Notes: generated by a model not told the origin, from the sequence alone. A stretch of DNA of 64,000 nt from Aliivibrio sp. S4MY1 (GCF_028765545.1 NZ_JARACP010000003.1:236957-300956), one strand, 5' to 3'. Shown: positions 41,734-50,068, counted from the stretch's first letter. Numbers and translations: made by a program.

Positions 41734-43161
41734 ATGAGCAAACAAGTTAAAGCCCAAGTAGTTGTACTTGGTTCAGGTCCTGCTGGTTACTCTGCTGCTT
41801 TCCGTTGCGCGGATTTAGGTCTAGAAACAGTATTAATCGAGCGTTATAACACGCTTGGTGGTGTATGTTTAAACGTGGGTTGTATCCCATCAAAAGCACT
41901 TCTTCACGTATCTAAAGTTATCGAAGAAGCAAAAGCAATGGCAGATCACGGCGTTGTTTTTGGTGCTCCACAAACAGACATTAATAAGATCCGTATCTGG
42001 AAAGATAAAGTAGTTACTCAGTTAACTGGCGGTCTTGGCGGCATGGCTAAAATGCGTGACGTTAAAGTTATTAACGGTTTTGGTAAGTTTACTGGCCCTA
42101 ATACGATTGAAGTTGAAGGCGAAGAAAACACAACAGTTACGTTTGATAACGCTATCATTGCTGCTGGTTCTCGTCCGATTAAACTTCCGTTCATCCCGCA
42201 TGAAGACCCACGCATTTGGGATTCAACTGATGCGCTAGAACTAAAAGAAGTACCAGAGAAATTACTAATCATGGGCGGTGGTATCATCGGTCTTGAAATG
42301 GGTACGGTTTACCACTCTTTAGGTTCTAAAGTTGAAGTGGTTGAGATGTTTGATCAAGTTATCCCAGCGGCGGATAAAGACATCGTTAAAGTGTACACAA
42401 AACGTATTAAAGATAAGTTCAAGCTAATGCTTGAGACTAAAGTAACGGCTGTTGAAGCAAAAGAAGACGGTATCTACGTTTCAATGGAAGGTAAAAAAGC
42501 ACCTTCAGAAGCTGAGCGTTACGATGCGGTTCTTGTTGCTATCGGTCGTGTACCAAATGGTAAACTTATCGATGCTGAAAAAGCAGGTATTGAAGTTGAT
42601 GAGCGTGGTTTCATCAATGTTGATAAGCAAATGCGTACCAATGTTGCTCACATTCATGCAATCGGTGATGTTGTTGGCCAACCAATGCTTGCTCACAAAG
42701 GTGTGCATGAAGGTCACGTAGCAGCTGAAGTTATTTCTGGTAAGAAGCACTACTTCGACCCTAAAGTAATTCCTTCAATTGCTTACACTGAGCCAGAAGT
42801 TGCTTGGGTTGGTAAAACAGAGAAAGAAGCAAAAGAAGAAGGTTTGAACTTTGAAGTTGCTACTTTCCCATGGGCTGCATCAGGCCGTGCAATCGCATCT
42901 GATTGTGCTGATGGTATGACTAAGCTTATCTTTGATAAAGAAACTCACCGTGTTATTGGTGGTGCTATCGTTGGTACAAACGGTGGTGAACTACTTGGTG
43001 AAATCGGCCTTGCAATTGAAATGGGTTGTGATGCAGAAGATATCGCTCTTACTATCCACGCTCACCCAACTCTACATGAGTCTGTTGGTCTAGCTGCGGA
43101 AGTATTTGAAGGTTCAATCACTGACCTTCCAAACAAAAAAGCAGTTAAAAAGAAAAAATAA
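41734..43161 (+). CDS. lpd: Dihydrolipoamide dehydrogenase (E3)
   Basis: Lpd reoxidises the lipoyl groups of PDH, 2-oxoglutarate dehydrogenase and the glycine cleavage system. The 475-residue flavoprotein has the FAD fingerprint VVVLGSGPAGYSAAFRCADL, the redox disulphide GGVCLNVGCIPSK, the NAD fingerprint IMGGGIIGLEMGTV and the C-terminal catalytic HAHPTLHE. It is 276 bp from aceF with a hairpin between; TAAAAT at 41658 is a possible -10 of its own promoter. The start has a weak GAGG site. Confidence 0.98.
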   Translation: MSKQVKAQVVVLGSGPAGYSAAFRCADLGLETVLIERYNTLGGVCLNVGCIPSKALLHVSKVIEEAKAMADHGVVFGAPQTDINKIRIWKDKVVTQLTGGLGGMAKMRDVKVINGFGKFTGPNTIEVEGEENTTVTFDNAIIAAGSRPIKLPFIPHEDPRIWDSTDALELKEVPEKLLIMGGGIIGLEMGTVYHSLGSKVEVVEMFDQVIPAADKDIVKVYTKRIKDKFKLMLETKVTAVEAKEDGIYVSMEGKKAPSEAERYDAVLVAIGRVPNGKLIDAEKAGIEVDERGFINVDKQMRTNVAHIHAIGDVVGQPMLAHKGVHEGHVAAEVISGKKHYFDPKVIPSIAYTEPEVAWVGKTEKEAKEEGLNFEVATFPWAASGRAIASDCADGMTKLIFDKETHRVIGGAIVGTNGGELLGEIGLAIEMGCDAEDIALTIHAHPTLHESVGLAAEVFEGSITDLPNKKAVKKKK

Positions 43162-43177
43162 TTCTTTGTTAAAGTAT

Positions 43178-43209
43178 AAAAAAACCGCTAAGAAATTAGC
43201 GGTTTTTTA
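43178..43209. terminator. Bidirectional terminator between lpd and litR
   Basis: AAAACCGCTA / TAGCGGTTTT perfect stem with AGAAAT loop, with A-run upstream and T-run downstream, usable from both strands. Confidence 0.93.
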
Positions 43210-43217
43210 TTATCACT

Positions 43218-43308
43218 TCCTGAATCCTGAATCCTGAATCCTGAATCCTGAATCCTGAATCCTGAATCCTGAATCCTGAATCCTGAATCCTGAATCCTGA
43301 ATCCTGAG
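43218..43308. repeat. Heptanucleotide tandem repeat (TCCTGAA), 13 copies
   Basis: Twelve perfect copies of TCCTGAA (43218-43301) and a final variant TCCTGAG (43302-43308). The array lies between the lpd/litR terminator and the litR stop codon, which starts 2 bases later. It would be transcribed as the 3' untranslated part of litR mRNA. The unit size and location parallel the array beside dciA. Confidence 0.97.
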
Positions 43309-43310
43309 TA

Positions 43311-43916
43311 TTATTTATAAATACACAGCATATTTAAGAAACAGCTAGCCGTATCTTCAAGCTCTTCAATTGAAGAACTGCGGTTCGCTTGAATGAAAAC
43401 AGAGTAGCAAATGCCATGCAGCATTTTAGCTAGGTTTTCAGGCGTATGATCGTTACACACTTCGTTACGCTCAATACCTTCTTCAAACATTGTACGAATA
43501 ATCTTCTGATTATTCACATGAGTGCTTAAGAATAAAGGCCATACTTCTTCGCGAGTAGACGTACTCCATTCAAACCAGACTTTGATCCACTTTTCACCAG
43601 ATTGAACGGTATCAATAATGTTCATTAAGAGGGTATGAAGATTAGTTGGTACATCAAGTTCAAGAGAAATTGAGTTTTGTACGAATTGATGGAATTGTTC
43701 TTCTACTTTATTCAATACATCATCAACAAGATCTTCTCTTGTTGGGAAATAGTTGAAAACGGTAGCGACAGATACTTGTGCGATTTCAGCAACATCAGCA
43801 TGGCCGCCACGGCCAATACCACGTTGTGAAAATACCTCGATAGCTATATCTAGTAGTTGTTCTTTACGTTTTTCTGGGGATAGCCTTGTTCTAGGCCTTT
43901 TTTGGATCGTATCCAT
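43311..43916 (-). CDS. litR: Quorum-sensing master regulator LitR (LuxR/HapR family)
   Basis: LitR is the TetR-type regulator at the end of the vibrio phosphorelay; in V. fischeri it activates luxR and affects luminescence, motility and colonisation. The 201-residue product has the N-terminal TetR helix-turn-helix (RKEQLLDIAIEVFSQRG ... VSVATVFNYFPTREDLVDDV, residues 16-70) typical of LuxR(Vh)/HapR/LitR, and an all-helical ligand/dimer domain. A GTTGGC stretch upstream of its start suits control by Qrr small RNA. Recognition as LitR is from remembered sequence similarity. Confidence 0.92.
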   Translation of the reverse strand: MDTIQKRPRTRLSPEKRKEQLLDIAIEVFSQRGIGRGGHADVAEIAQVSVATVFNYFPTREDLVDDVLNKVEEQFHQFVQNSISLELDVPTNLHTLLMNIIDTVQSGEKWIKVWFEWSTSTREEVWPLFLSTHVNNQKIIRTMFEEGIERNEVCNDHTPENLAKMLHGICYSVFIQANRSSSIEELEDTASCFLNMLCIYK

Positions 43917-44242
43917 TTTTATATATCCTTGCCAACAAATTATTATTTTATATAGGGTTTATTATTATTATTCTCAATAACTGTACATAAGGCTGATTAT
44001 ATATTCAACAATTATTCAGCGTATCAATTAAAAATATGACGAAGTTAAAGATTATTTTTTTAAGTTGCAGATGTTTACCGTATAAATCTATTTTTATAGA
44101 GTTTGTTTTATAAAGTGGCAAGGTTAATATTAAGAGGTATAAAAAACTTTTGTAATTGGATCTACGTCAACTGCCGTTTTATTGTAAACTGTATAGGTCT
44201 AAATCTTGCCTTAGGTAAGTTCAACGAATTAAGTGAGATAGT
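43917..44242. promoter_or_regulatory. Divergent litR-hpt control region
   Basis: A 326-bp AT-rich gap with no gene. On the litR side, the leader carries AAGGAT as ribosome binding site. On the hpt side, no clear boxes could be assigned. The length is in keeping with a long litR 5' leader, which LuxR/HapR homologues have for small-RNA control. Confidence 0.5.
43925..43937 (-). promoter_or_regulatory. Candidate Qrr small-RNA target in the litR leader
   Basis: On the minus strand the leader reads TTGTTGGCAAGGATAT. GUUGGC can pair with the conserved GCCAAC core known in vibrio Qrr RNAs, and it adjoins the AAGGA ribosome binding site, 8-20 bases before the start codon. The match is short; assignment rests on the known Qrr control of this family. 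Confidence 0.4.
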
Positions 44243-44773
44243 ATGAAACATACAGTAGAAGTGATGATCTCTGAAAAAGAGGTTACTCAACGTGTTAAAG
44301 AACTAGGCCAACAAATATCTGAACATTATAAAGAGTCAGAAGGATTGGTGATGATAGGTTTGTTACGTGGTTCATTTGTTTTCATGGCTGACTTAGCACG
44401 AGCGATTGATACGCCAATGACGGTGGACTTTATGACAGCATCAAGCTATGGCAATAGCATGGAGAGTACACGTGATGTACGCATCCTAAAAGATCTTGAT
44501 GATGACATTAAAGGCAAAGATATTCTGCTCGTTGAAGATATTATTGATACAGGTAATACGTTAAGTAAGGTATGCGAGATATTGTCTATTCGTGAGCCTA
44601 ACTCAATCACTATTTGTACGTTGCTTGATAAACCTTCTCGCCGTGAAGTTGAAGTAAAAGTAGATTGGATTGGTTTTTCAATCCCAGATGAATTTGTTGT
44701 TGGTGTAGGTATTGATTACGCTCAAAAATACCGTAACTTACCTTATATTGGTAAAGTTGTACCACAAGAATAA
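44243..44773 (+). CDS. hpt: Hypoxanthine phosphoribosyltransferase
   Basis: Hpt salvages hypoxanthine (and guanine) with PRPP to IMP (GMP). The 176-residue protein has the PRPP-binding motif [13 protein letters not shown] (about residues 93-105), the flexible loop [11 protein letters not shown] and the C-terminal [18 protein letters not shown]. Length matches E. coli Hpt (178). It is monocistronic, with a terminator behind it. Confidence 0.97.
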   Translation: MKHTVEVMISEKEVTQRVKELGQQISEHYKESEGLVMIGLLRGSFVFMADLARAIDTPMTVDFMTASSYGNSMESTRDVRILKDLDDDIKGKDILLVEDIIDTGNTLSKVCEILSIREPNSITICTLLDKPSRREVEVKVDWIGFSIPDEFVVGVGIDYAQKYRNLPYIGKVVPQE

Positions 44774-44808
44774 TACACTTCATTATTGTCGTATTGGTAT
44801 TATTTAAA

Positions 44809-44845
44809 TTAAGCCGAAGATACATTTGTTTCTTCGGCTTTTTTA
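44809..44845 (+). terminator. hpt terminator
   Basis: AAGCCGAAGA / TCTTCGGCTT perfect 10-bp stem with a 10-base loop and a T-run. ATTGGTAT occurs at 44793-44800 just upstream. Confidence 0.93.
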
Positions 44846-45078
44846 TTGATATATCTGTATTTTATATAATATAGCGGAAAGTATGGTCAAACAGGGCAAA
44901 ATAAACAATGTTTAGAATGAATATATAGTTACCAGTAAACTAATAGTGCATTCATTTTGTTTTAATTATGTTGCTAATTTGTGCTTGATTATTAATTGCT
45001 GTTGGTTACAATTTAACCGTAAATCTAATTTACAACTTACCCATTTATAGAATTAATTTTACGTTTTAGGAGGTCAAC
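44846..45078 (+). promoter_or_regulatory. AT-rich region upstream of the leader-peptide locus
   Basis: About 230 bp without a gene. It must hold the promoter for the 25-codon leader and the downstream small gene, but I could not assign -35/-10 boxes. Its last bases carry the AGGAGGT ribosome binding site (45068-45074). Confidence 0.35.
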
Positions 45079-45156
45079 ATGACAGTTATTCATTCATACA
45101 AAATGTGTTGCGCCACCACTATGTCGTTTACACCCGTTAACGATCAAAACGATTAA
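45079..45156 (+). CDS. Putative 25-residue leader peptide
   Basis: The frame starts with ATG 4 bases after AGGAGGT, the strongest ribosome binding site I noticed in the window, so translation is likely. The product is MTVIHSYKMCCATTMSFTPV followed by NDQND, with adjacent cysteines at 10-11 and no signal peptide or membrane segment. It ends 115 bases before the next small gene, with two alternative hairpins between. I do not recognise the peptide. It could be a regulatory leader whose translation controls the hairpins, or a functional small protein. Confidence 0.6.
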   Translation: MTVIHSYKMCCATTMSFTPVNDQND

Positions 45157-45166
45157 TTAATTCGTA

Positions 45167-45224
45167 ACCTTCTTTGGCTGCGAATATTGCGGCTATCTTA
45201 TCTAAGAAGGTAACTACCTACCTT
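45167..45224 (+). promoter_or_regulatory. Two mutually exclusive hairpins downstream of the leader ORF
   Basis: Segment 1 ACCTTCTT (45167-45174) pairs perfectly with segment 2 AAGAAGGT (45204-45211), enclosing a smaller GCTGC/GCGGC stem. Segment 2 also pairs, as AAGGTA (45207-45212), with segment 3 TACCTT (45219-45224). Only one can form at a time. There is no T-run, so control by translation or RNA processing is likelier than intrinsic termination. Confidence 0.5.
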
Positions 45225-45271
45225 ATGATGCCAGTCGCACTATATTCTCAGCTTACTATTGGAGAAATATT

Positions 45272-45523
45272 ATGCGTCATTCACTATATCTACATTTAGC
45301 TACTTTATTAATTAAAGCCGATCTTGCTCGAGAAGAGCGTGAATGGAAACGAAAAGTTCGTAAAGTTCAGTATGAGATCCCATGGGGAAATGAATATTTA
45401 CTTAAAGATATTGGTTTGCACATTGATGGTCGAACAATCAGTGATCTTGAGGTTCCGGCAATCAAGACTGAACGCCAAATCCGCCATCTTCGTCGACTCG
45501 TGCGTTTGAGAATAGCAACGTAA
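45272..45523 (+). CDS. Small basic DUF1127-like protein
   Basis: The 83-residue product is strongly basic and lacks membrane segments. The segment EYLLKDIGLHIDGRTISD (about residues 41-58) resembles the DUF1127 core (L-x-DIG-L) found in small proteins linked elsewhere to phosphate or stress responses; the first 35 residues form a charged helix (KADLAREEREWKRKVRKV). GGAG lies 8-11 bases before the ATG. It is preceded by a leader ORF and alternative hairpins. The function is unknown and the family call tentative. Confidence 0.72.
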   Translation: MRHSLYLHLATLLIKADLAREEREWKRKVRKVQYEIPWGNEYLLKDIGLHIDGRTISDLEVPAIKTERQIRHLRRLVRLRIAT

Positions 45524-45528
45524 AATAA

Positions 45529-45562
45529 AGCCAGAGAAATTAAGGTGATGTTTTCTCTGGCT
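45529..45562 (+). terminator. Long hairpin after the DUF1127-like gene
   Basis: AGCCAGAGAAA / TTTCTCTGGCT is a perfect 11-bp stem with a 12-base loop, 6 bases after the stop codon. No T-run follows (ATTGTC), so termination is uncertain and RNA stabilisation possible. Confidence 0.55.
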
Positions 45563-45598
45563 ATTGTCTAATGTAATAAAAGGGGAGTTGTTGCCCTT

Positions 45599-46258
45599 TT
45601 ATTTTTCACCACTAGTCTGTGTTATAACAGACATGGCTGCTTGGTAGGATATTTCTAATGACTCTCGACTGTGGCCTTTTACACCCAGATCATTCAAAAC
45701 GCCATCTCCCATACCATAAACAACGCCGTGAACTTGAACGTCTTGTCCTCGTTCCCAAGCGGTTTGCATTACGGTTGAATTACCAACGTTATAAACTTGT
45801 TCTGCGACATTTATCTCACACAATTTATCTCCCCATTTCTCACGAGGTAAACTGCCAAATACAGTTCTGTGTTTTAGATAAAGATCTCTAATATGAAGTA
45901 GCCAGTTATTAATAAGGCCTAGTGGGGGGTTATCAATGGCTGCATTCACACCACCACATCCATAATGCCCACAAACAATGATGTGTTTAATCTTTAAAAC
46001 ATCGACGGCATATTGCAAAACAGATAGGCAATTTAAATCAGTATGAATTACTTGGTTGGCTACATTACGGTGAACAAATAGTTCGCCTGAATGAAGTCCA
46101 GTTAAACGTTCAGCAGGAACTCGACTGTCAGAGCAACCAATCCATAAAAAACCAGGGTTCTGTCCTTCCTCAAGCTGAGTAAAGTATTCAGGGCGTCCCG
46201 CTTTAATTGATTTTGCCCATTTAGAATTATTTTCAAAAAGCTCTTTAATTTCTGGCAT
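45599..46258 (-). CDS. can: Beta-class carbonic anhydrase
   Basis: The enzyme interconverts CO2 and bicarbonate, supplying bicarbonate for carboxylations. From the ATG at 46258 the product has 219 residues and the zinc ligands C42, D44 (CSDSR), H98 and C101 (CGHYGCGG), at the same numbers as E. coli Can. A frame extended to 46294 lacks family support. It is divergent from a SulP transporter with 292 bp between, which suggests a shared role in bicarbonate supply. Confidence 0.95.
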   Translation of the reverse strand: MPEIKELFENNSKWAKSIKAGRPEYFTQLEEGQNPGFLWIGCSDSRVPAERLTGLHSGELFVHRNVANQVIHTDLNCLSVLQYAVDVLKIKHIIVCGHYGCGGVNAAIDNPPLGLINNWLLHIRDLYLKHRTVFGSLPREKWGDKLCEINVAEQVYNVGNSTVMQTAWERGQDVQVHGVVYGMGDGVLNDLGVKGHSRESLEISYQAAMSVITQTSGEK

Positions 46259-46550
46259 TTTAAATCTCTCATCCCTTAAATACATAAGAAGCAAGGGGGT
46301 TCCTTACACTTCTTTCTGTTAAAAACGTCAACAGGTCTATTTACTATACACAATGTTACAATTTCAATCTGCTAAAAACTTGCATAAAAAGTACTCATCT
46401 GACGAGTAGATACGTTAAAAGAAGCGGCTGAAGCATTAATTAGATAGATAGGACATAAGCTGAAGTCATTAGTTCTAATTAATAGTTATGAGAGATGGAT
46501 AACTTTTGTTAAATTAATGGCGATACGAGTTTATAAACAGGGAGCTAACG
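46259..46550. promoter_or_regulatory. Divergent can-sulP control region
   Basis: This 292-bp AT-rich gap separates the divergent carbonic anhydrase and SulP genes. It includes a small inverted repeat TACTC...GAGTA near 46392-46408 and the sulP ribosome binding site GGAG (46541-46544). No open frame looks real. Confidence 0.4.
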
Positions 46551-48206
46551 GTGTTTGGGCAACGATTTGAGAGTGTAAACTTTAAAGGTGATTTATTTGG
46601 TGGGGTAACGACAGCCATCATATCACTGCCTTTGGCATTAGCCTTTGGTGTTGCTTCAGGAGCAGGCGCTGAAGCAGGGCTTTGGGGGGCTATCATGGTG
46701 GGGCTTTTTGCTTCTCTATTTGGTGGTTCTTCTACATTAATCTCTGAACCTACGGGACCAATGACGGTAATTATGACCGCGGTCTTAACGAGCATGGTAG
46801 CTAAATACCCTGAGACTGGTATTGCAATGACGTTTACCGTTGTGATGATGGCTGGTGCATTTCAGATCCTCCTTGGGACTTTAAAGTTGGGTAAATACAT
46901 AACTTTAATGCCATACAGTGTTATTTCAGGCTTTATGTCAGGCATAGGCGTTATTCTTATTATCTTACAGCTTTCCCCTTTGCTTGGTCATGCAGCACCA
47001 GCAGGTGGTGTTATAGGAACGCTGAAAGCTTTACCTGATACATTGGCGCATTTAGATATTAAAGAACTCTTTCTTGGCGTATTGACGCTTGGTGTTTTGT
47101 TTCTTTTTCCTCAGCAGTATCGTAAATATATCCCTGCTCAATTGGTTGCTCTAGTTGCTGTTACACTTATTTCAGTCATTATTTTTGATACAGATTCTAT
47201 TCGTCGTATCGGCGAGATCCCTGCAGGTTTGCCTTCCATTGTCATTCCTACCATTAACAGTGATATGTTTATGACCATGGTCATTGATGCTTTAGTGCTA
47301 GGTACACTAGGGTGTATTGATACGCTATTAACTGCGGTTATTGGTGATTCATTAACACGTAAAGAGCATGACTCAGATAAAGAGCTACGAGGCCAAGGCT
47401 TAGCCAATATGATCTCTGGTTTATTTGGTGCACTGCCTGGAGCTGGTGCAACAATGGGGACGGTTACTAATATTCAAGTGGGTGCTCGCTCACCATTATC
47501 CGGTGTATTTAGGGCTGCGGTGCTTGCTTTAGTGGTATTGGTTGCGGGTGGGTTAACAGAACCTATCCCAATGGCCGTTCTTGCGGGTATTGCTGTTTAT
47601 GTTGGCTTTAATATTCTGGATTGGAGCTTTATCCAAAGAGCACATAAAGTCAGTTTTGCCGGCATGGCCATTATGTACGGTGTCATGCTACTGACGGTAT
47701 TTGTCGATTTAATTGTCGCCGTTGGTCTTGGTGTTTTTATTTCTAATATTATTATCATTGAACGCTTAAGCCGTGAGCAAGCTCGTCAAGTAAAAGCAAT
47801 TAGTGATGCCGATGAAGATGATGTCCCTCTCACTGATAGCGAAAGACGTTTATTGGATAAAGCGAATGGAAAAGTATTGTTCTTTTATTTATCAGGGCCA
47901 ATGATTTTCAGTGTATCGAAAGCGATTGCACGTCAACACTCCAGTATTTCTGATTATGAAGTGATGATTTTAGATTTAACCGATGTTCCGATGATAGATG
48001 TGACAGTTGGTTTGGCGTTAGAGAATGCGATTAATGATGCGTTAGATGCAAATTGCAAAGTGTATTTATTGTGTCCCAATGAGAAAACCAGAGAGCAATT
48101 AGATAAGTTTCACGTGACAGATTTAGTTCCTGATGAAAATACGTTTAAATTTCGTTATGAGGCACTTAAGTCAGCGATTAGATACGTTTCACCTGACGAG
48201 ATCTAA
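46551..48206 (+). CDS. SulP-family anion transporter with STAS domain
   Basis: SulP proteins carry sulfate, bicarbonate, or dicarboxylates across the inner membrane. The 551-residue protein has about 11-14 membrane segments from LFGGVTTAIISLPLALAFGV to about residue 400, including GASTLISEPTGPMTV-like FGGSSTLISEPTGPMTVIMT, and a C-terminal STAS domain (about 440-540; MILDLTDVPMIDVTVG). GTG at 46551 is the start, with GGAG 6 bases upstream. Divergence from carbonic anhydrase points to bicarbonate (BicA/DauA-like), but the substrate is inferred. Confidence 0.9.
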   Translation: MFGQRFESVNFKGDLFGGVTTAIISLPLALAFGVASGAGAEAGLWGAIMVGLFASLFGGSSTLISEPTGPMTVIMTAVLTSMVAKYPETGIAMTFTVVMMAGAFQILLGTLKLGKYITLMPYSVISGFMSGIGVILIILQLSPLLGHAAPAGGVIGTLKALPDTLAHLDIKELFLGVLTLGVLFLFPQQYRKYIPAQLVALVAVTLISVIIFDTDSIRRIGEIPAGLPSIVIPTINSDMFMTMVIDALVLGTLGCIDTLLTAVIGDSLTRKEHDSDKELRGQGLANMISGLFGALPGAGATMGTVTNIQVGARSPLSGVFRAAVLALVVLVAGGLTEPIPMAVLAGIAVYVGFNILDWSFIQRAHKVSFAGMAIMYGVMLLTVFVDLIVAVGLGVFISNIIIIERLSREQARQVKAISDADEDDVPLTDSERRLLDKANGKVLFFYLSGPMIFSVSKAIARQHSSISDYEVMILDLTDVPMIDVTVGLALENAINDALDANCKVYLLCPNEKTREQLDKFHVTDLVPDENTFKFRYEALKSAIRYVSPDEI

Positions 48207-48229
48207 GTTCTTAATTTAGTAATGTTTAA

Positions 48230-48264
48230 TCAAGCCGCAGAGTGAATAGCTCTGCGGCTTTTTA
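48230..48264 (+). terminator. sulP terminator
   Basis: AAGCCGCAGAG / CTCTGCGGCTT perfect 11-bp stem, TGAATAG loop, followed by TTTTA. Confidence 0.92.
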
Positions 48265-48355
48265 TTATCTCGTTGTTTTCAAATTTGCATTCATCGTCAT
48301 TCAACGATAAGCTAACTTGAATGATAGATGCTTAATCTAGGTGATGAATAAAGAT

Positions 48356-49273
48356 ATGTATGCATTAGAGATAGAACAATTACGAAAAACATATGTTGGT
48401 GGTTTTGAAGCGCTTAAAGGCGTAGATTTAACCGTAGAGCAAGGTGATTTTTACGCACTATTGGGACCTAATGGGGCCGGTAAATCAACAACCATTGGGG
48501 TAATTAGTTCACTTGTTAATAAAACCTCAGGTCAAGTAAAAGTCTTTGGTTATGATATTGATACTCATCTTGTTCAGGCTAAACAGCAAATCGGTTTAGT
48601 TCCCCAAGAGTTTAATTTTAACCCATTTGAAACCGTGCAGCAGATAGTGATACAACAAGCTGGCTACTATGGTGTTTCTCGTTCATTAGCAAAAGAGAGA
48701 GCACAAAAATACCTAACTCAGTTAGATCTGTGGGAAAAGAGAAATGATCGCGCACGTAATTTATCTGGTGGTATGAAGCGTCGTTTGATGATCGCTAGAG
48801 CCTTAATGCATGAACCTAAGTTATTGATCCTTGATGAACCTACAGCTGGTGTTGATATTGAACTACGTCGCTCAATGTGGGAGTTCTTAAAGCAAATTAA
48901 TGAGCAAGGCGTGACGATTATTCTTACTACACATTATCTTGAAGAAGCTGAAATGTTATGTCGAAATATCGGGATTATTAATAAAGGTGAAGTCATAGAA
49001 AATACATCGATGAAACGATTATTAAATAAACTTCAGGTTGAAACTTTTATCTTAGATTTGGCAGAAAATAGCCCTACGCCTCAGTTGGAAGGCGCTAAAA
49101 TCACAAGCAGTAAAGAGGGTTCTATTGAGGTTGAAATAGATAAATCACAAGGGCTTAATTACCTTTTTGAGCAATTAAACCATCAAGGGGTAAATGTACT
49201 TTCTATGCGAAATAAAGCGAATCGATTAGAAGAGTTATTTGTCAGTATTGTTCGTTCAGGGGAAGCTAAATAA
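48356..49273 (+). CDS. yadG: ABC exporter ATP-binding protein YadG
   Basis: YadG is the ATPase of the YadGH ABC exporter, whose substrate is unknown. The product has Walker A GPNGAGKST (about residues 37-45), the signature LSGGMKRRL, Walker B LLILDEPTAGVD and the H-loop TTHYLEEAE; it closely follows the remembered E. coli YadG. I choose ATG 48356 (305 residues), which aligns with E. coli; GTG 48341 and ATG 48344 are also in frame. The stop overlaps the yadH start by one base. Confidence 0.93.
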   Translation: MYALEIEQLRKTYVGGFEALKGVDLTVEQGDFYALLGPNGAGKSTTIGVISSLVNKTSGQVKVFGYDIDTHLVQAKQQIGLVPQEFNFNPFETVQQIVIQQAGYYGVSRSLAKERAQKYLTQLDLWEKRNDRARNLSGGMKRRLMIARALMHEPKLLILDEPTAGVDIELRRSMWEFLKQINEQGVTIILTTHYLEEAEMLCRNIGIINKGEVIENTSMKRLLNKLQVETFILDLAENSPTPQLEGAKITSSKEGSIEVEIDKSQGLNYLFEQLNHQGVNVLSMRNKANRLEELFVSIVRSGEAK

Positions 49274-50043
49274 TGATGAACTTATATTGGACAGCATTCA
49301 AAAGCCTTATATCTAAAGAGATAAATAGATTCACTCGAATTTGGGTGCAAACACTGGTTCCACCAGCCATTACCATGACGTTATATTTTATCATTTTTGG
49401 TAATTTGATTGGTTCACGTATTGGTGAAATGAGTGGCTTTAGTTATATGGAATATATTGTTCCAGGCTTGATAATGATGTCTGTTATCACTAACTCTTAC
49501 TCGAATGTGGCTTCTTCGTTCTTTAGTGCGAAGTTCCAAAAAAACATAGAGGAGTTACTTGTCGCTCCTGTACCTAATTACATTATTATCGCTGGTTTTG
49601 TTGGTGGTGGTGTTGTTCGAGGTTTATTGGTTGGTGCGTTAGTGACTTGCGTGTCTCTGTTTTTTGTTGATATTCAAATTGCGCATTTTGGTGTGATTAT
49701 ACTGACAGTATTAATGACATCTATCGTATTCTCTTTAGGTGGATTGATTAATGCGGTTTTTGCTAGAACCTTTGATGATATCAGTATTATTCCGACGTTT
49801 ATTTTAACGCCATTAACGTATTTAGGTGGGGTCTTTTACTCGATTAGTTTGTTGCCTGAATTCTGGCAAGGGGTTTCTAAATTAAACCCGATTGTTTATA
49901 TGGTAAATGCATTTCGTTATGGTTTTTTAGGTGTATCTGATGTCGGTGTTGGTACTGCATTTGCGGTATTAACGGCATTTATTGTGGTGCTTTATGCCGT
50001 GGCTCTGCACTTAATCTCTAAAGGTACTGGTCTTAGAAGCTAA
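49273..50043 (+). CDS. yadH: ABC-2 type exporter permease YadH
   Basis: YadH is the membrane subunit of the YadGH exporter. The 256-residue protein has six membrane helices and the ABC-2 signature region LTPLTYLGGVFYSISLLPEFW and LNPIVYMVNAFRYGFLG. It overlaps yadG by one base (TAATG). The pair lies beside the pan operon, as in E. coli (yadGH near panD). Confidence 0.93.
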   Translation: MMNLYWTAFKSLISKEINRFTRIWVQTLVPPAITMTLYFIIFGNLIGSRIGEMSGFSYMEYIVPGLIMMSVITNSYSNVASSFFSAKFQKNIEELLVAPVPNYIIIAGFVGGGVVRGLLVGALVTCVSLFFVDIQIAHFGVIILTVLMTSIVFSLGGLINAVFARTFDDISIIPTFILTPLTYLGGVFYSISLLPEFWQGVSKLNPIVYMVNAFRYGFLGVSDVGVGTAFAVLTAFIVVLYAVALHLISKGTGLRS

Positions 50044-50068
50044 TATTAGTGTCAGGACAGGACAATAA

